DNA from: Mongoliitalea daihaiensis
Lineage (GTDB): Bacteria > Bacteroidota > Bacteroidia > Cytophagales > Cyclobacteriaceae
NCBI RefSeq assembly: GCF_021596945.1
Contig: NZ_CP063779.1
Coordinates: 1,211,592 to 1,275,591 of the forward strand
DNA: 64,000 nt
Direction of reading: 5' to 3'
The notes under the pieces are model-generated. The model was given only the letters and a program-made list of their open reading frames with translations. It was not told where the DNA came from and did not search any database. Both the position numbers and the translations under genes were made by a program. Of the stretch, positions 54,730 to 62,626 are shown piece by piece. How positions within the stretch are numbered: position 1 is the first letter of the stretch; the number at the start of each line of letters is the position of its first letter.

Positions 54730-55719
54730 ATGAACCATCCCATTATTGACTTGCATTGTGATATGTTGTCCTACTTGGCCAATGTGCCGCATGCAAACCC
54801 GGCCAACTCCTCGGATATTGCCTGTGCCATTCCTTTATTGAAGGAAGGAAATGTTCGGATGCAAGTATGTGCTATCTATACCGATGTTCGAAAAGGCAGC
54901 ATGGATTTGGGAATCAAACAGGCTTTCAAATACCGAGAGATGCAGATGTTCTTTGCCAAAGACTTGCAGCGGGCTGATGTGGATTTTATTCAAAACTTTA
55001 CCAGTCAAGAAAAAATTGGGACAGTAGTTGCCATTGAAAATGCCGCAGGCTTGGCAGATGAGTTTGTACCACTTTCTAAGGCCTTTGAGACCTTGGACTA
55101 TATCTTGAAGTTAACAGGAAGAATAGCCTATATTAGTTTGACACACCATACAGAAAATCGCTTTGGTGGAGGAAATTATACAGAGGGGGTTGGCTTGAAA
55201 GAAGATGGAAAGCGATTACTCGATTATATTGCGGGCAAAACAATTGCGATCGATTTATCCCATACATCTGACTTATTAGCAGAGGGAATTTTAACCTACA
55301 TCGATGCGCAAGGATTAGACATTCCTGTGATTGCTTCTCATTCCAACATTCGATCAATATGGAATCATAAACGGAATTTAACAGATGAATTCATAAAGGA
55401 AATTATCCACAGAAAAGGCTTGATTGGGATTAACTTTTTGAGAGCCTTCTTGGATACTGACAATCCTGATAGAGTTTATGAACATTTGGTTTATGGTTTT
55501 CAAAATGGTGCAGAGGAGCAAATGGCTTTTGGTGCAGATTTTTTCTACACCAAGGATTGGCCGTATCAGATGCGATTACCTTTTTATTTCCCGAATGTGG
55601 AGAACGCAAGTAAATATCCAGCTATTTTGGAGCGACTGAAAGCTGACTTATCCACAGAACAGTTGGAGAAACTTGCTTATGGGAATGCTCAGCGATTTTT
55701 TAGTAATTTGTGGAAATAA
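54730..55719 (+). CDS. M19 family membrane dipeptidase-like protein
   Basis: This 329-residue protein starts at the ATG at 54730 (MNHPIIDLHCDML), with an upstream TTG as a poor alternative. The renal-dipeptidase metal site is present: DLHCDM near residue 8, AIENAAG near 110, SLTHHTENRFGGG near 140, IDLSHTSDL near 180 and IASHSNIR near 205. These enzymes cleave dipeptides, including D-Ala-containing ones. There is no signal peptide, so it should be cytoplasmic. The thiamine pyrophosphokinase-like gene follows 10 bases later on the same strand. Confidence 0.93.
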   Translation: MNHPIIDLHCDMLSYLANVPHANPANSSDIACAIPLLKEGNVRMQVCAIYTDVRKGSMDLGIKQAFKYREMQMFFAKDLQRADVDFIQNFTSQEKIGTVVAIENAAGLADEFVPLSKAFETLDYILKLTGRIAYISLTHHTENRFGGGNYTEGVGLKEDGKRLLDYIAGKTIAIDLSHTSDLLAEGILTYIDAQGLDIPVIASHSNIRSIWNHKRNLTDEFIKEIIHRKGLIGINFLRAFLDTDNPDRVYEHLVYGFQNGAEEQMAFGADFFYTKDWPYQMRLPFYFPNVENASKYPAILERLKADLSTEQLEKLAYGNAQRFFSNLWK

Positions 55720-55729
55720 TTGATACGCT

Positions 55730-56341
55730 ATGTCCTCTCATCATTTTGTCAAAGAACAACAAGAGCCTGCTTTGCTCATCCTTTCCACGGAAGGTCTGAG
55801 CTTTGAACAAGTAGCTCCTTTGTTGGAATGGGTACCTACGGTATTGGTTGCCCAATCAGAAGTTGACCAAGTCATTTCCTGGGGGATAAAAATTGATTTA
55901 ATTCTTGCAGAGATGAGTTATCAACAAGCCAATTTCCACTTGTTGGAAGAGCAATATCCAGTAAAATTTGTTGGAGTCAGTCAGCAGGATTTTCTTCAGG
56001 AAGGTCTACAATATCTGATAGCAACCAAACACGGGGCTGTGAATATCATTGGTTATCCACATTCGGAGGTGGAGTATTTACTACCATTCATGGAGTTTTT
56101 GGATATCGTGATTTGGGATGCACCCTTGCGTTATTTCCCTATCAAATCTGGCCAATTCAAAAAATGGTTTTCAGAAGGTACTCAAATACAATTACATGCA
56201 CCCGAAGGAACATTTATTGAAGTGAAAAGTCCCGACTCGAACGAATTAATTTCTATCAAGCATGCCACCATAATGGAATTACCTGAAGGCAGTACAGCAT
56301 TTAAATCTAATGGCTTGTTTTGGGTTGGTGAGTTTGTTTGA
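55730..56341 (+). CDS. Thiamine pyrophosphokinase-like protein with lost active site
   Basis: This 203-residue protein follows the TPK fold and motif spacing: VLVAQSEVDQVISWGIKIDL aligns with the nucleotide-binding strand and the GIxPDxIxGDxDS region. At the catalytic GDFDS position it reads LAEMSY, and the DxxKTDxE motif is replaced by SQQDFLQEG. The C-terminal part (ISIKHATIMELPEG, FWVGEF) matches the thiamine-binding domain end. All the acidic ligands for magnesium and ATP seem to be missing, so catalysis is unlikely. It may be a regulatory or binding relative. The family assignment is based on pattern, not on a search. Confidence 0.6.
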   Translation: MSSHHFVKEQQEPALLILSTEGLSFEQVAPLLEWVPTVLVAQSEVDQVISWGIKIDLILAEMSYQQANFHLLEEQYPVKFVGVSQQDFLQEGLQYLIATKHGAVNIIGYPHSEVEYLLPFMEFLDIVIWDAPLRYFPIKSGQFKKWFSEGTQIQLHAPEGTFIEVKSPDSNELISIKHATIMELPEGSTAFKSNGLFWVGEFV

Positions 56342-56423
56342 AACACTGTTTTTTCTTCGATTGAGGGGTGTGGATAAGTTAATTTTAACAGGATGCAAAT
56401 TGGGCTAACATAACGTATTGTTT

Positions 56424-57269
56424 TTATTCATTTCTGTTGGATGTGGCCGATATCATTCTATCTTTACCATTCAAATCTTGATGGATTTGTACCTGTTGAT
56501 AACCTATAGTAGCAAGTAAGTTCGCTGTTTCTTTTCCTAATCCTTCATTGATCTCAAGGTAAAGTTTTCCTCCAGTTTTTAAGGAAATTTTTGCTTTGAT
56601 GGCAATCTCTCGGTAAAAAATGAGTGGGTCTTCATCGTATACGAATAGAGCTAAATGAGGTTCATGTTCCAAGACATTGGGCTGCATCAACTCTTTTTCT
56701 GAGTACTTGACATACGGTGGATTGCTGACGATGATATCTAAATTATCCACAGGGATTGCATCCTTTAAAATATCAGTTTGATAGAAATCTATGTTTGCTC
56801 GAAGGTCTTTTGCATTTTCCTTAGCTACCTCAAGTGCTTCTTCTGAAATATCCAAAGCAGCTACTCTTGCTTCCGGAATTTCCAAGGCTAAAGAAATGGG
56901 AATACAACCTGAACCGGTTCCTATGTCTAATATGCTTGGATTTGGAATGGTATTCTCTTTGATAATCAAATGAACGAGTTCCTCTGTTTCATTGCGAGGG
57001 ATTAACACAGCAGGGCTGACACGAAACTCTCGCCCGTAAAAGGGTGCTTTTCCCAAAATGTACTGAATAGGTTCTTGTCTCATCAGTGCTTCTAGTGCTT
57101 GTTTCATCCCAAGAGGAATTTCCCCTATTTTCTTATTTTGGAGCAGGTCTATACGCCTGATACCCAAAAAATGCTCCATCAACCACAGGCTTAATTCTCC
57201 TGCTTCATGGGATGAATAAATAGTGGACAATTGATTTGTGTACCGTTGATAAAGTTCACGAATACTCAT
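56424..57269 (-). CDS. prmC: Release factor glutamine N5-methyltransferase PrmC
   Basis: This 281-residue protein starts at the ATG at 57269, which overlaps the upstream stop codon as ATGA. The N-terminal helical domain ends at PIQYILGKAPFYGREF, followed by VLIPRNETEELV. The SAM motif ILDIGTGSGCIPISLAL is near residue 117, and IIVSNPPYVKYSE, the NPPY catalytic motif, is near 188. PrmC methylates the GGQ glutamine of release factors RF1 and RF2. It sits last in a three-gene minus-strand group with a membrane protein and a zinc-ribbon protein. Confidence 0.96.
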   Translation of the reverse strand: MSIRELYQRYTNQLSTIYSSHEAGELSLWLMEHFLGIRRIDLLQNKKIGEIPLGMKQALEALMRQEPIQYILGKAPFYGREFRVSPAVLIPRNETEELVHLIIKENTIPNPSILDIGTGSGCIPISLALEIPEARVAALDISEEALEVAKENAKDLRANIDFYQTDILKDAIPVDNLDIIVSNPPYVKYSEKELMQPNVLEHEPHLALFVYDEDPLIFYREIAIKAKISLKTGGKLYLEINEGLGKETANLLATIGYQQVQIHQDLNGKDRMISATSNRNE

Positions 57270-57628
57270 GTGTTGGCTGCTTTGTTGATGAAATGATAAA
57301 ATGCAAGCGTTCCAATACCATAACACAACACATCCAAAAGGTCAGCCGTGTAGGTGTTGGAAAACCGAGGTAAAAACCACTCAAAGATAAATGCTATGTA
57401 AGCAAAGCCTACAAAAGTTTGCATGGGTGTCAATACAAAAGCATCTTTTTGTGGATGAATCCACCGATACACCTGAAGAGTTATGCCTAAGATAACTGGC
57501 ATGGCTAGCAAATCATCCAAGTAGGCATGTACATAGGGGATAAATACACCTAAGACCCGTTCGATGAGTTGATTGCCAACGAATAGCAAGACTGGTATCC
57601 AGAAAAATGGATTTTTAACTACTGTCAT
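57266..57628 (-). CDS. Small four-helix membrane protein
   Basis: This 120-residue protein starts at the ATG at 57628 and has about four hydrophobic helices (FWIPVLLFVGNQLI, AMPVILGITLQVYRWI, FVGFAYIAFIFEWF, LDVLCYGIGTLAFYHF). YLDDLLAMP and PRFSNTYTADLLDVL are distinctive. It resembles small Bacteroidota membrane proteins encoded beside prmC, whose function is not established. Both ends overlap neighbours: the start is at TAATG after the zinc-ribbon gene, and the stop is at ATGA with prmC. That implies translational coupling. Confidence 0.8.
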   Translation of the reverse strand: MTVVKNPFFWIPVLLFVGNQLIERVLGVFIPYVHAYLDDLLAMPVILGITLQVYRWIHPQKDAFVLTPMQTFVGFAYIAFIFEWFLPRFSNTYTADLLDVLCYGIGTLAFYHFINKAANT

Positions 57629-57912
57629 TATCCTGGCAATACTGCCACCAACCACGCTAAAAAGGTGATGATGGCCATGTATATGGTATAAAAGAAATTT
57701 CCGACTTTTTTAAGGATGACTACAGCTTCACTGTCAGACTCTTTGATATGAAAAATCCATTGTTCCTGATTGGCTTTGGTATCTGCTTCTCTTCTTTCAT
57801 GGTATTCCAAATCTCTACCTCCCAAAGGTTTTCCACAATGTTCGCAGGCATCGTTCATATTGACGGTCCACGAAGACCATTCTCCGCAATGCGGGCATTT
57901 TTTCTGTCCCAT
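57628..57912 (-). CDS. Zinc-ribbon and C-terminal membrane anchor protein
   Basis: This 94-residue protein starts at the ATG at 57912. It has two CxxC pairs (CPHCGEW and CEHCGKP) forming a zinc ribbon at residues 6-30. A charged linker with ERREADTKANQEQ comes next, and a C-terminal hydrophobic segment (YTIYMAIITFLAWLVAVLPG) is a likely membrane anchor. It heads the prmC group. The function is unknown. Confidence 0.8.
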   Translation of the reverse strand: MGQKKCPHCGEWSSWTVNMNDACEHCGKPLGGRDLEYHERREADTKANQEQWIFHIKESDSEAVVILKKVGNFFYTIYMAIITFLAWLVAVLPG

Positions 57913-57975
57913 AGTCAAAAATACGGAAGATTTAACAAATGGATGACATTATTCCAACAAGCATGTACATTTACC

Positions 57976-57983
57976 TATCTTTG
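57976..57983 (+). promoter_or_regulatory. -7 promoter box TATCTTTG abutting the rRNA methyltransferase start
   Basis: TATCTTTG matches TAnnTTTG exactly and ends four bases before the ATG at 57988. In Bacteroidota, transcription usually begins a few bases after this box, so the mRNA would have almost no leader. Confidence 0.45.
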
Positions 57984-57987
57984 TACC

Positions 57988-59181
57988 ATGAAATTATTCC
58001 CAAATCTATTGAGGGCGGTGGTAGCTGCCTTAGACGAAATTTACTATCAACAGCGATATGCAGATAAAGTAATCGAGCGTGTATTAAAATCCAATCCAAA
58101 GTGGGGGGCGAGAGACCGTGGTTTTATTGCGGAGACCGTCTATGAAATGGTGCGTTGGAAGCGTTTGATAGAAACCTTATCCCCATCCAAGGACTTGAAT
58201 CATATGTTTGGGACCTATTGGTTGCTCCAAGGAAACCAATTACCTGATTGGGAAGAGTTTGAGGGAATTAATCCGTCTAAAATTAAGGAAGCATTTGCCA
58301 GCATAGAATCTAGAGCTGTGAAGCAATCCATTCCGGATTGGTTGGATGAGTTGGGAGCTTCTTTGTTGGGAGATAAATGGGACGAGGAAATAGATACCCT
58401 CAATCAGCAGGCAGAGGTTGTTTTACGGGTAAATACCTTGAAAATTACGCGAGAGCAACTGATGAAGCGTTTGCGCGAAGAAGGTATAGAAACCTATGCG
58501 CCTAAGGGTTATAAAGATGCTTTGGTATTGGCCAAGCGACAAAATATTTTTAAAAATCCCGCCTTCAAAGAAGGGTTGTTTGAAGTTCAGGATGCGTCCT
58601 CTCAACTCGTTGCCACGGCATTGGAAGTAGAACCGGGAATGCGGGTCATCGATGCCTGTGCTGGAGCAGGAGGGAAATCCCTTCATCTAGCCGCATTAAT
58701 GGAAAATAAAGGGCGTATCCTTTCCATGGATATTCATGGATGGAAGCTGCAAAACACCAAACTGAGGGCAAGAAGGAATGGCATTTCCATCATTGAGCCA
58801 CGGGTAATCGAAGGAAGCAAAACCATTAAGCGCTTAAAGGCATCTGCGGATCGCGTACTTTTGGATGTGCCTTGCACTGGTTTGGGAGTCTTGAAGCGAA
58901 ACCCTGATACTAAGTGGAAGTTAAGCCCCGAGTCTGTGGCCGATGTTCAAGTGGTGCAACAGGATATTCTTCAAAGTTATGCGGATATGCTCAAGCCAGG
59001 AGGCCTGATGGTTTATGCTACTTGCAGTATCCTGCCTCTCGAAAATCAAGTGCAAGTGGAAAAATTCTTGGCATCGGAAAAGGGCAAGGACTTCGAATTG
59101 GTAGTAGACCAAAAAGTCCTTGCGCAAGAATCTGGTTTTGATGGATTTTATATCGCCAAGTTGCGAAGAAAATTAGCGTAG
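57988..59181 (+). CDS. RsmB/NOP-family rRNA cytosine-C5 methyltransferase
   Basis: This 397-residue protein starts at the ATG at 57988 (MKLFPNLLRAVV); a longer frame reaching 57748 would overlap the divergent zinc-ribbon gene. The N-terminal NusB-like/RNA-binding helical domain has RDRGFIAETVYEMVRWKR. The RlmI/RsmB-like catalytic part has FEVQDASSQLVA, IDACAGAGGKSLHLAAL (motif I), VPCTGLGVLKRNPDTKW with the Cys of motif VI, and VYATCSILPLENQ with the Cys of motif IV. The enzyme transfers methyl to a ribosomal cytosine, most likely in 16S rRNA. It ends nine bases inside the convergent symporter gene. Confidence 0.94.
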   Translation: MKLFPNLLRAVVAALDEIYYQQRYADKVIERVLKSNPKWGARDRGFIAETVYEMVRWKRLIETLSPSKDLNHMFGTYWLLQGNQLPDWEEFEGINPSKIKEAFASIESRAVKQSIPDWLDELGASLLGDKWDEEIDTLNQQAEVVLRVNTLKITREQLMKRLREEGIETYAPKGYKDALVLAKRQNIFKNPAFKEGLFEVQDASSQLVATALEVEPGMRVIDACAGAGGKSLHLAALMENKGRILSMDIHGWKLQNTKLRARRNGISIIEPRVIEGSKTIKRLKASADRVLLDVPCTGLGVLKRNPDTKWKLSPESVADVQVVQQDILQSYADMLKPGGLMVYATCSILPLENQVQVEKFLASEKGKDFELVVDQKVLAQESGFDGFYIAKLRRKLA

Positions 59182-60948
59182 GTTCTTCCAACTTTTGATG
59201 ACAATAAAGCCTCCTGTCATTGCTACCATTGTAGCCAAAGTTGCGTAAGTGGTCATCCCATAAATCCAAAAGCCTACTCCAAATAACGCAGCATAGACCA
59301 TGATGGAGCCTACGAGCATCAAGCCAATCTCGGTTGGCAACCTGCCCGCCCCTTGTTCTTCTTGAGGATATTTATTCAATAACGTTTTCCAGCCAAATGC
59401 AGCGGGCTTCACTTTTCTATAAAAGGCAAGTAGAATGGTATCATCTTCTGGTTTGGTGAGTAGTGTAACGGATACCCATACCACCGTCGTAATGCCGACT
59501 CCGAATAGAATCTTTAAATACTCTTGGTCGGCTGGAATATCTATCCAGCCGACTTTGGGGTTGACAAATTCGAAAAACAGGGCGATGGCAAAAGAAATCA
59601 CCATGGCTGAAATTTCTGTATAGGCATTGATTCTCCACCAAAACCAACGAAGAATAAAAATCAAGCCGGTACCTGCCCCAATTTGAAGAAGTACCTGAAA
59701 TGCTTGCAACGCATTGGAAAGAGCCAATGCAAAAATTGCTGCCATTACCATCAATAAAACAGTAGATATCCTCCCTACCAATACCAATTCTTTGTCTGTG
59801 GCTTCGGGCTTCCAAAAACGTAGGTAGAAGTCATTCACAATGTAAGAGGAACCCCAGTTGAGATGTGTGGATAAGGTAGACATCACTGCAGCAATCAGAG
59901 ATGCCAAGACTACACCAATCAAGCCAGTAGGTAAGAATGTCAACATGGCTGAGTACGCCAAATCATCGCCTAACTTATCATCGGCTATTGCAGGAAAAGC
60001 AGCTTTCAAATCTGAAATTTGTGGAAAAATAATTAAAGAAGCCAAGGCTATGATGATCCAAGGCCAAGGTCTCAAGGCATAATGGGCAATGTTGAAAAAG
60101 AGGGTTGCTCCAATGGCATTTTTTTCATCCTTAGCGGAAAGCATTCGTTGCGCAATGTACCCACCACCTCCGGGTTCTGCACCGGGATACCAAGTAGCCC
60201 ACCATTGGATGGCTAAAGGCATGATAAGCAGCGGAATAACCAGGTTCATATCACTGAAATCCGGTAAAATATTCAGTTTGTCCGAAACGTTGGGATGGCT
60301 GAGTAATGCATCGAGGCTTCCGATCTCAGGCAAGTCGATGATGTAGTAGGCAGCTCCAATGGCACCTGCCATGGCAATGAAAAATTGGAAAAAATCAGTC
60401 AGCAATACTCCTTTGAGTCCTCCTAAAGAGCTGTAAATGACAGTTACTATAGAAGCAAGTAATAAGGTTTCCCAAGCTTCCAGTCCCAGCATGACGCCAC
60501 CGATTTTTATTGCTGCCAAAGATACAGTAGCCATAATGGCAACATTGAAGAAAACTCCCAGGTAGATGGCCCGGAAGGCTCTCAAAAATGCCGCAGCTTT
60601 ACCGCCATAGCGCATTTCGTAAAATTCCAAGTCGGTCGTCACTTCTGATCGTCTCCACAATTTTGCATAAACGAAGACCGTCAGCATTCCCGTTAACAAA
60701 AATGCCCACCAAACCCAGTTGCCGGAAACGCCATTTTTGCGCACAATGTCGGTTACCAAGTTGGGAGTGTCAGCAGAAAATGTAGTAGCCACCATGGATA
60801 CACCCAAGAGCCACCAAGGCATATTTCGTCCAGATAGAAAAAACTCTTTGGCAGACTTTCCCGCTTGTTTGGAGGTGAAGACCCCAATCAGCATGGATAT
60901 CACAAAAAAGACGCCGATAATCGTCCAATCAATCAATGAAATGTTCAT
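59173..60948 (-). CDS. Sodium/solute symporter family transporter
   Basis: This 591-residue protein has about fourteen membrane helices and SSS family motifs. The N-terminal helices hold FFLSGRNMPWWLLGVSMVAT (helix 2) and TTFSADTPNLVTD. LGGLKGVLLTDFFQFFIAM is the helix 4-5 loop, and GSSYIVNDFYLRFW lies near residue 370. Members import sugars, amino acids or other solutes with sodium. A divergent APH-type kinase gene (61150) suggests a sugar or amino-sugar substrate, but this is inference. Extra C-terminal helices past residue 500 occur in the longer SSS proteins of Bacteroidota. Confidence 0.93.
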   Translation of the reverse strand: MNISLIDWTIIGVFFVISMLIGVFTSKQAGKSAKEFFLSGRNMPWWLLGVSMVATTFSADTPNLVTDIVRKNGVSGNWVWWAFLLTGMLTVFVYAKLWRRSEVTTDLEFYEMRYGGKAAAFLRAFRAIYLGVFFNVAIMATVSLAAIKIGGVMLGLEAWETLLLASIVTVIYSSLGGLKGVLLTDFFQFFIAMAGAIGAAYYIIDLPEIGSLDALLSHPNVSDKLNILPDFSDMNLVIPLLIMPLAIQWWATWYPGAEPGGGGYIAQRMLSAKDEKNAIGATLFFNIAHYALRPWPWIIIALASLIIFPQISDLKAAFPAIADDKLGDDLAYSAMLTFLPTGLIGVVLASLIAAVMSTLSTHLNWGSSYIVNDFYLRFWKPEATDKELVLVGRISTVLLMVMAAIFALALSNALQAFQVLLQIGAGTGLIFILRWFWWRINAYTEISAMVISFAIALFFEFVNPKVGWIDIPADQEYLKILFGVGITTVVWVSVTLLTKPEDDTILLAFYRKVKPAAFGWKTLLNKYPQEEQGAGRLPTEIGLMLVGSIMVYAALFGVGFWIYGMTTYATLATMVAMTGGFIVIKSWKNLR

Positions 60949-61124
60949 AAGTGCTGTTGGTATGATATCAAAGTTTGTTGAAAATTTTATAATTCACAAC
61001 CAAACTTTTGTAATAAATTCTACTAATGTAAGGAATTTACGAGTTCAAGCAAATCAAAAGAGCTCACTTGACAAAAATAATTTTTTAGCAAATTCAAAAG
61101 TGAGGGTTTTTATTGGACAATCCA

Positions 61125-61132
61125 TAATTTTG
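61125..61132 (+). promoter_or_regulatory. -7 promoter box TAATTTTG upstream of the kinase gene
   Basis: TAATTTTG matches TAnnTTTG exactly and ends 17 bases before the kinase ATG at 61150. No TTTG at the expected -33 position was found. Confidence 0.35.
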
Positions 61133-61149
61133 AGATTAAAATACACTCT

Positions 61150-62181
61150 ATGCAAGCATATCCGTGGATTACGGCACTTCAAGAAGCGTATGGTATGACC
61201 TTAGGTTCCATTGAAAGATTAGGTACAGGCCATATTCATCAAACGTTCAAGTTTTTTTGGAATGAGTCTGCGTATGTTTTGCAGCAATTCAACGCAAAGG
61301 TTTTTACTCAGCCTGATAGAATTTCTTCCAACCATGCTTTGCTAATTGTTAAGTTAAAAAGCCAACAGCTTCCATTTCAATTACCACTACCAATTCCCAA
61401 TCTTTCAGGACAGCTATTTACACAAGAGGGCCAAGCACTTTTCAGAATCAGTCCTTTTGTGGAGGGGCTGTGTTTGGACGAAGTAGAAGGATTGGCTGAG
61501 GCAAGACTTGCAGCAGAAGCCTTTGCTAGATTTATAGAGGCTTGTACAGACGTAGATGCGCTTCAATTTCAGGAAACAATCCCCGCTTTTCATGATTTGG
61601 ACCTGCGTTTTCAGCAGTTGAAAGAAGCGTATGCACAAACCCAACGAGAGATAACGGATGAATTACAGGCTTTGCTTACATTTTATTTGGGTCAGGAGAA
61701 ATTAGTGGAAGAATATAATTCTTGGATCCAAAAACTACCTCTCAGGGTTACGCACAACGACACCAAGGTCAATAATCTAATTTTTTCCTTGGATAAAAAG
61801 GAGGTATCAGCTGTAATCGATTTGGATACCATCATGGGGGGGTATGCTATGTATGATTTTGGGGATTTGGTGAGGACGGTTGCCTGTACGCAGCCTGAAT
61901 CATCCATTGCTTGGGATAAAATAAGCCTAGACCCACAAAAATATGCTGCTTTGTGGGAGGGTTTTGTAGAAGGAGGGAAAAACTTTTTGACTACAGATGA
62001 AATTGCCTCATTAGCGTTTGGAGGTAAAATGATGACCTGCATCATGGGCTTCCGGTTTTTGGCGGATTATCTCCATGGGAATATTTATTATTCCATTCAT
62101 TATGAAAATCAAAATCTGCATCGCGCTAAAAATCAAATGCTTTTATTACAGGCCTTGGAAGACTTCAGCTTTCATCCTTGA
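61150..62181 (+). CDS. APH-type phosphotransferase (possible amino-sugar kinase)
   Basis: This 343-residue kinase-fold protein has RVTHNDTKVNNLIF near residue 198 (catalytic Asp and Asn of the HxDxxxxN loop) and VIDLDTIMGGYAMYDFGDL near 223 (metal-binding Asp). The N-lobe has GHIHQTFKF, and YVLQQFNAKVF carries the ATP-anchoring region. This layout is that of the aminoglycoside-phosphotransferase family, including NahK-type N-acetylhexosamine kinases. Context beside an SSS transporter supports a sugar kinase, but the substrate is unproven. Its last 17 bases overlap the convergent NTF2-like gene. Confidence 0.88.
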   Translation: MQAYPWITALQEAYGMTLGSIERLGTGHIHQTFKFFWNESAYVLQQFNAKVFTQPDRISSNHALLIVKLKSQQLPFQLPLPIPNLSGQLFTQEGQALFRISPFVEGLCLDEVEGLAEARLAAEAFARFIEACTDVDALQFQETIPAFHDLDLRFQQLKEAYAQTQREITDELQALLTFYLGQEKLVEEYNSWIQKLPLRVTHNDTKVNNLIFSLDKKEVSAVIDLDTIMGGYAMYDFGDLVRTVACTQPESSIAWDKISLDPQKYAALWEGFVEGGKNFLTTDEIASLAFGGKMMTCIMGFRFLADYLHGNIYYSIHYENQNLHRAKNQMLLLQALEDFSFHP

Positions 62182-62542
62182 TGTAGCTGATGAGACCATC
62201 TTTGAACTGAAAGGTGGAGGTACCAGACAATTTCAATAGATCTCCTGCTTTCATGCTGTTTGAAAAATCCATTGCCAATTCCGCTTGGTAATCAATCGTA
62301 ATCATGATTTTATCATCGGAGATCTGCCAATCTTTGATGGTTTGTTTCCTCCAAGTGAAGAAGGTACAAGCTTTTTCCGATTGGATTTCAAATGCTTGGA
62401 TTCCTTCCAAGCGAAGCATCAATACGCCCTTGGAATAATTTTCAAATACAATGTCATGGTGTAAACTCATGAGCATGCTTGTAATATCCATCGAATTGTA
62501 GGCCTTTACATAATTTTCGATTAACGTTTGTAGCTGATCCAT
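62165..62542 (-). CDS. NTF2/SnoaL-like family protein
   Basis: This 125-residue protein starts at the ATG at 62542 (a TTG nine bases upstream is weaker). It has the NTF2-like cone-fold pattern: LIENYVKAYNSMDITSMLMSL at the start, FENYSKGVLMLRLEGIQAFE, a beta-rich middle (MITIDYQAELA) and STFQFKDGLISYIKDES at the end. The polar, ligand-pocket shape is used by many enzymes and binding proteins, so no function is assigned. It is convergent with and overlaps the kinase gene. Confidence 0.8.
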   Translation of the reverse strand: MDQLQTLIENYVKAYNSMDITSMLMSLHHDIVFENYSKGVLMLRLEGIQAFEIQSEKACTFFTWRKQTIKDWQISDDKIMITIDYQAELAMDFSNSMKAGDLLKLSGTSTFQFKDGLISYIKDES

Positions 62543-62626
62543 GTACTTCAAAGATAGGCTTTTTTAACAGCTAAGATTCAAAGGCCACGCAAAGGATCCA
62601 TAGTTTTTACATCCCCCATTTTTATT

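Noticed and set aside
57748..57987. N-terminal extension of the RsmB-like gene
   Set aside because: The extension overlaps the divergent zinc-ribbon gene and has no similarity to the family; the ATG at 57988 follows a good promoter box.
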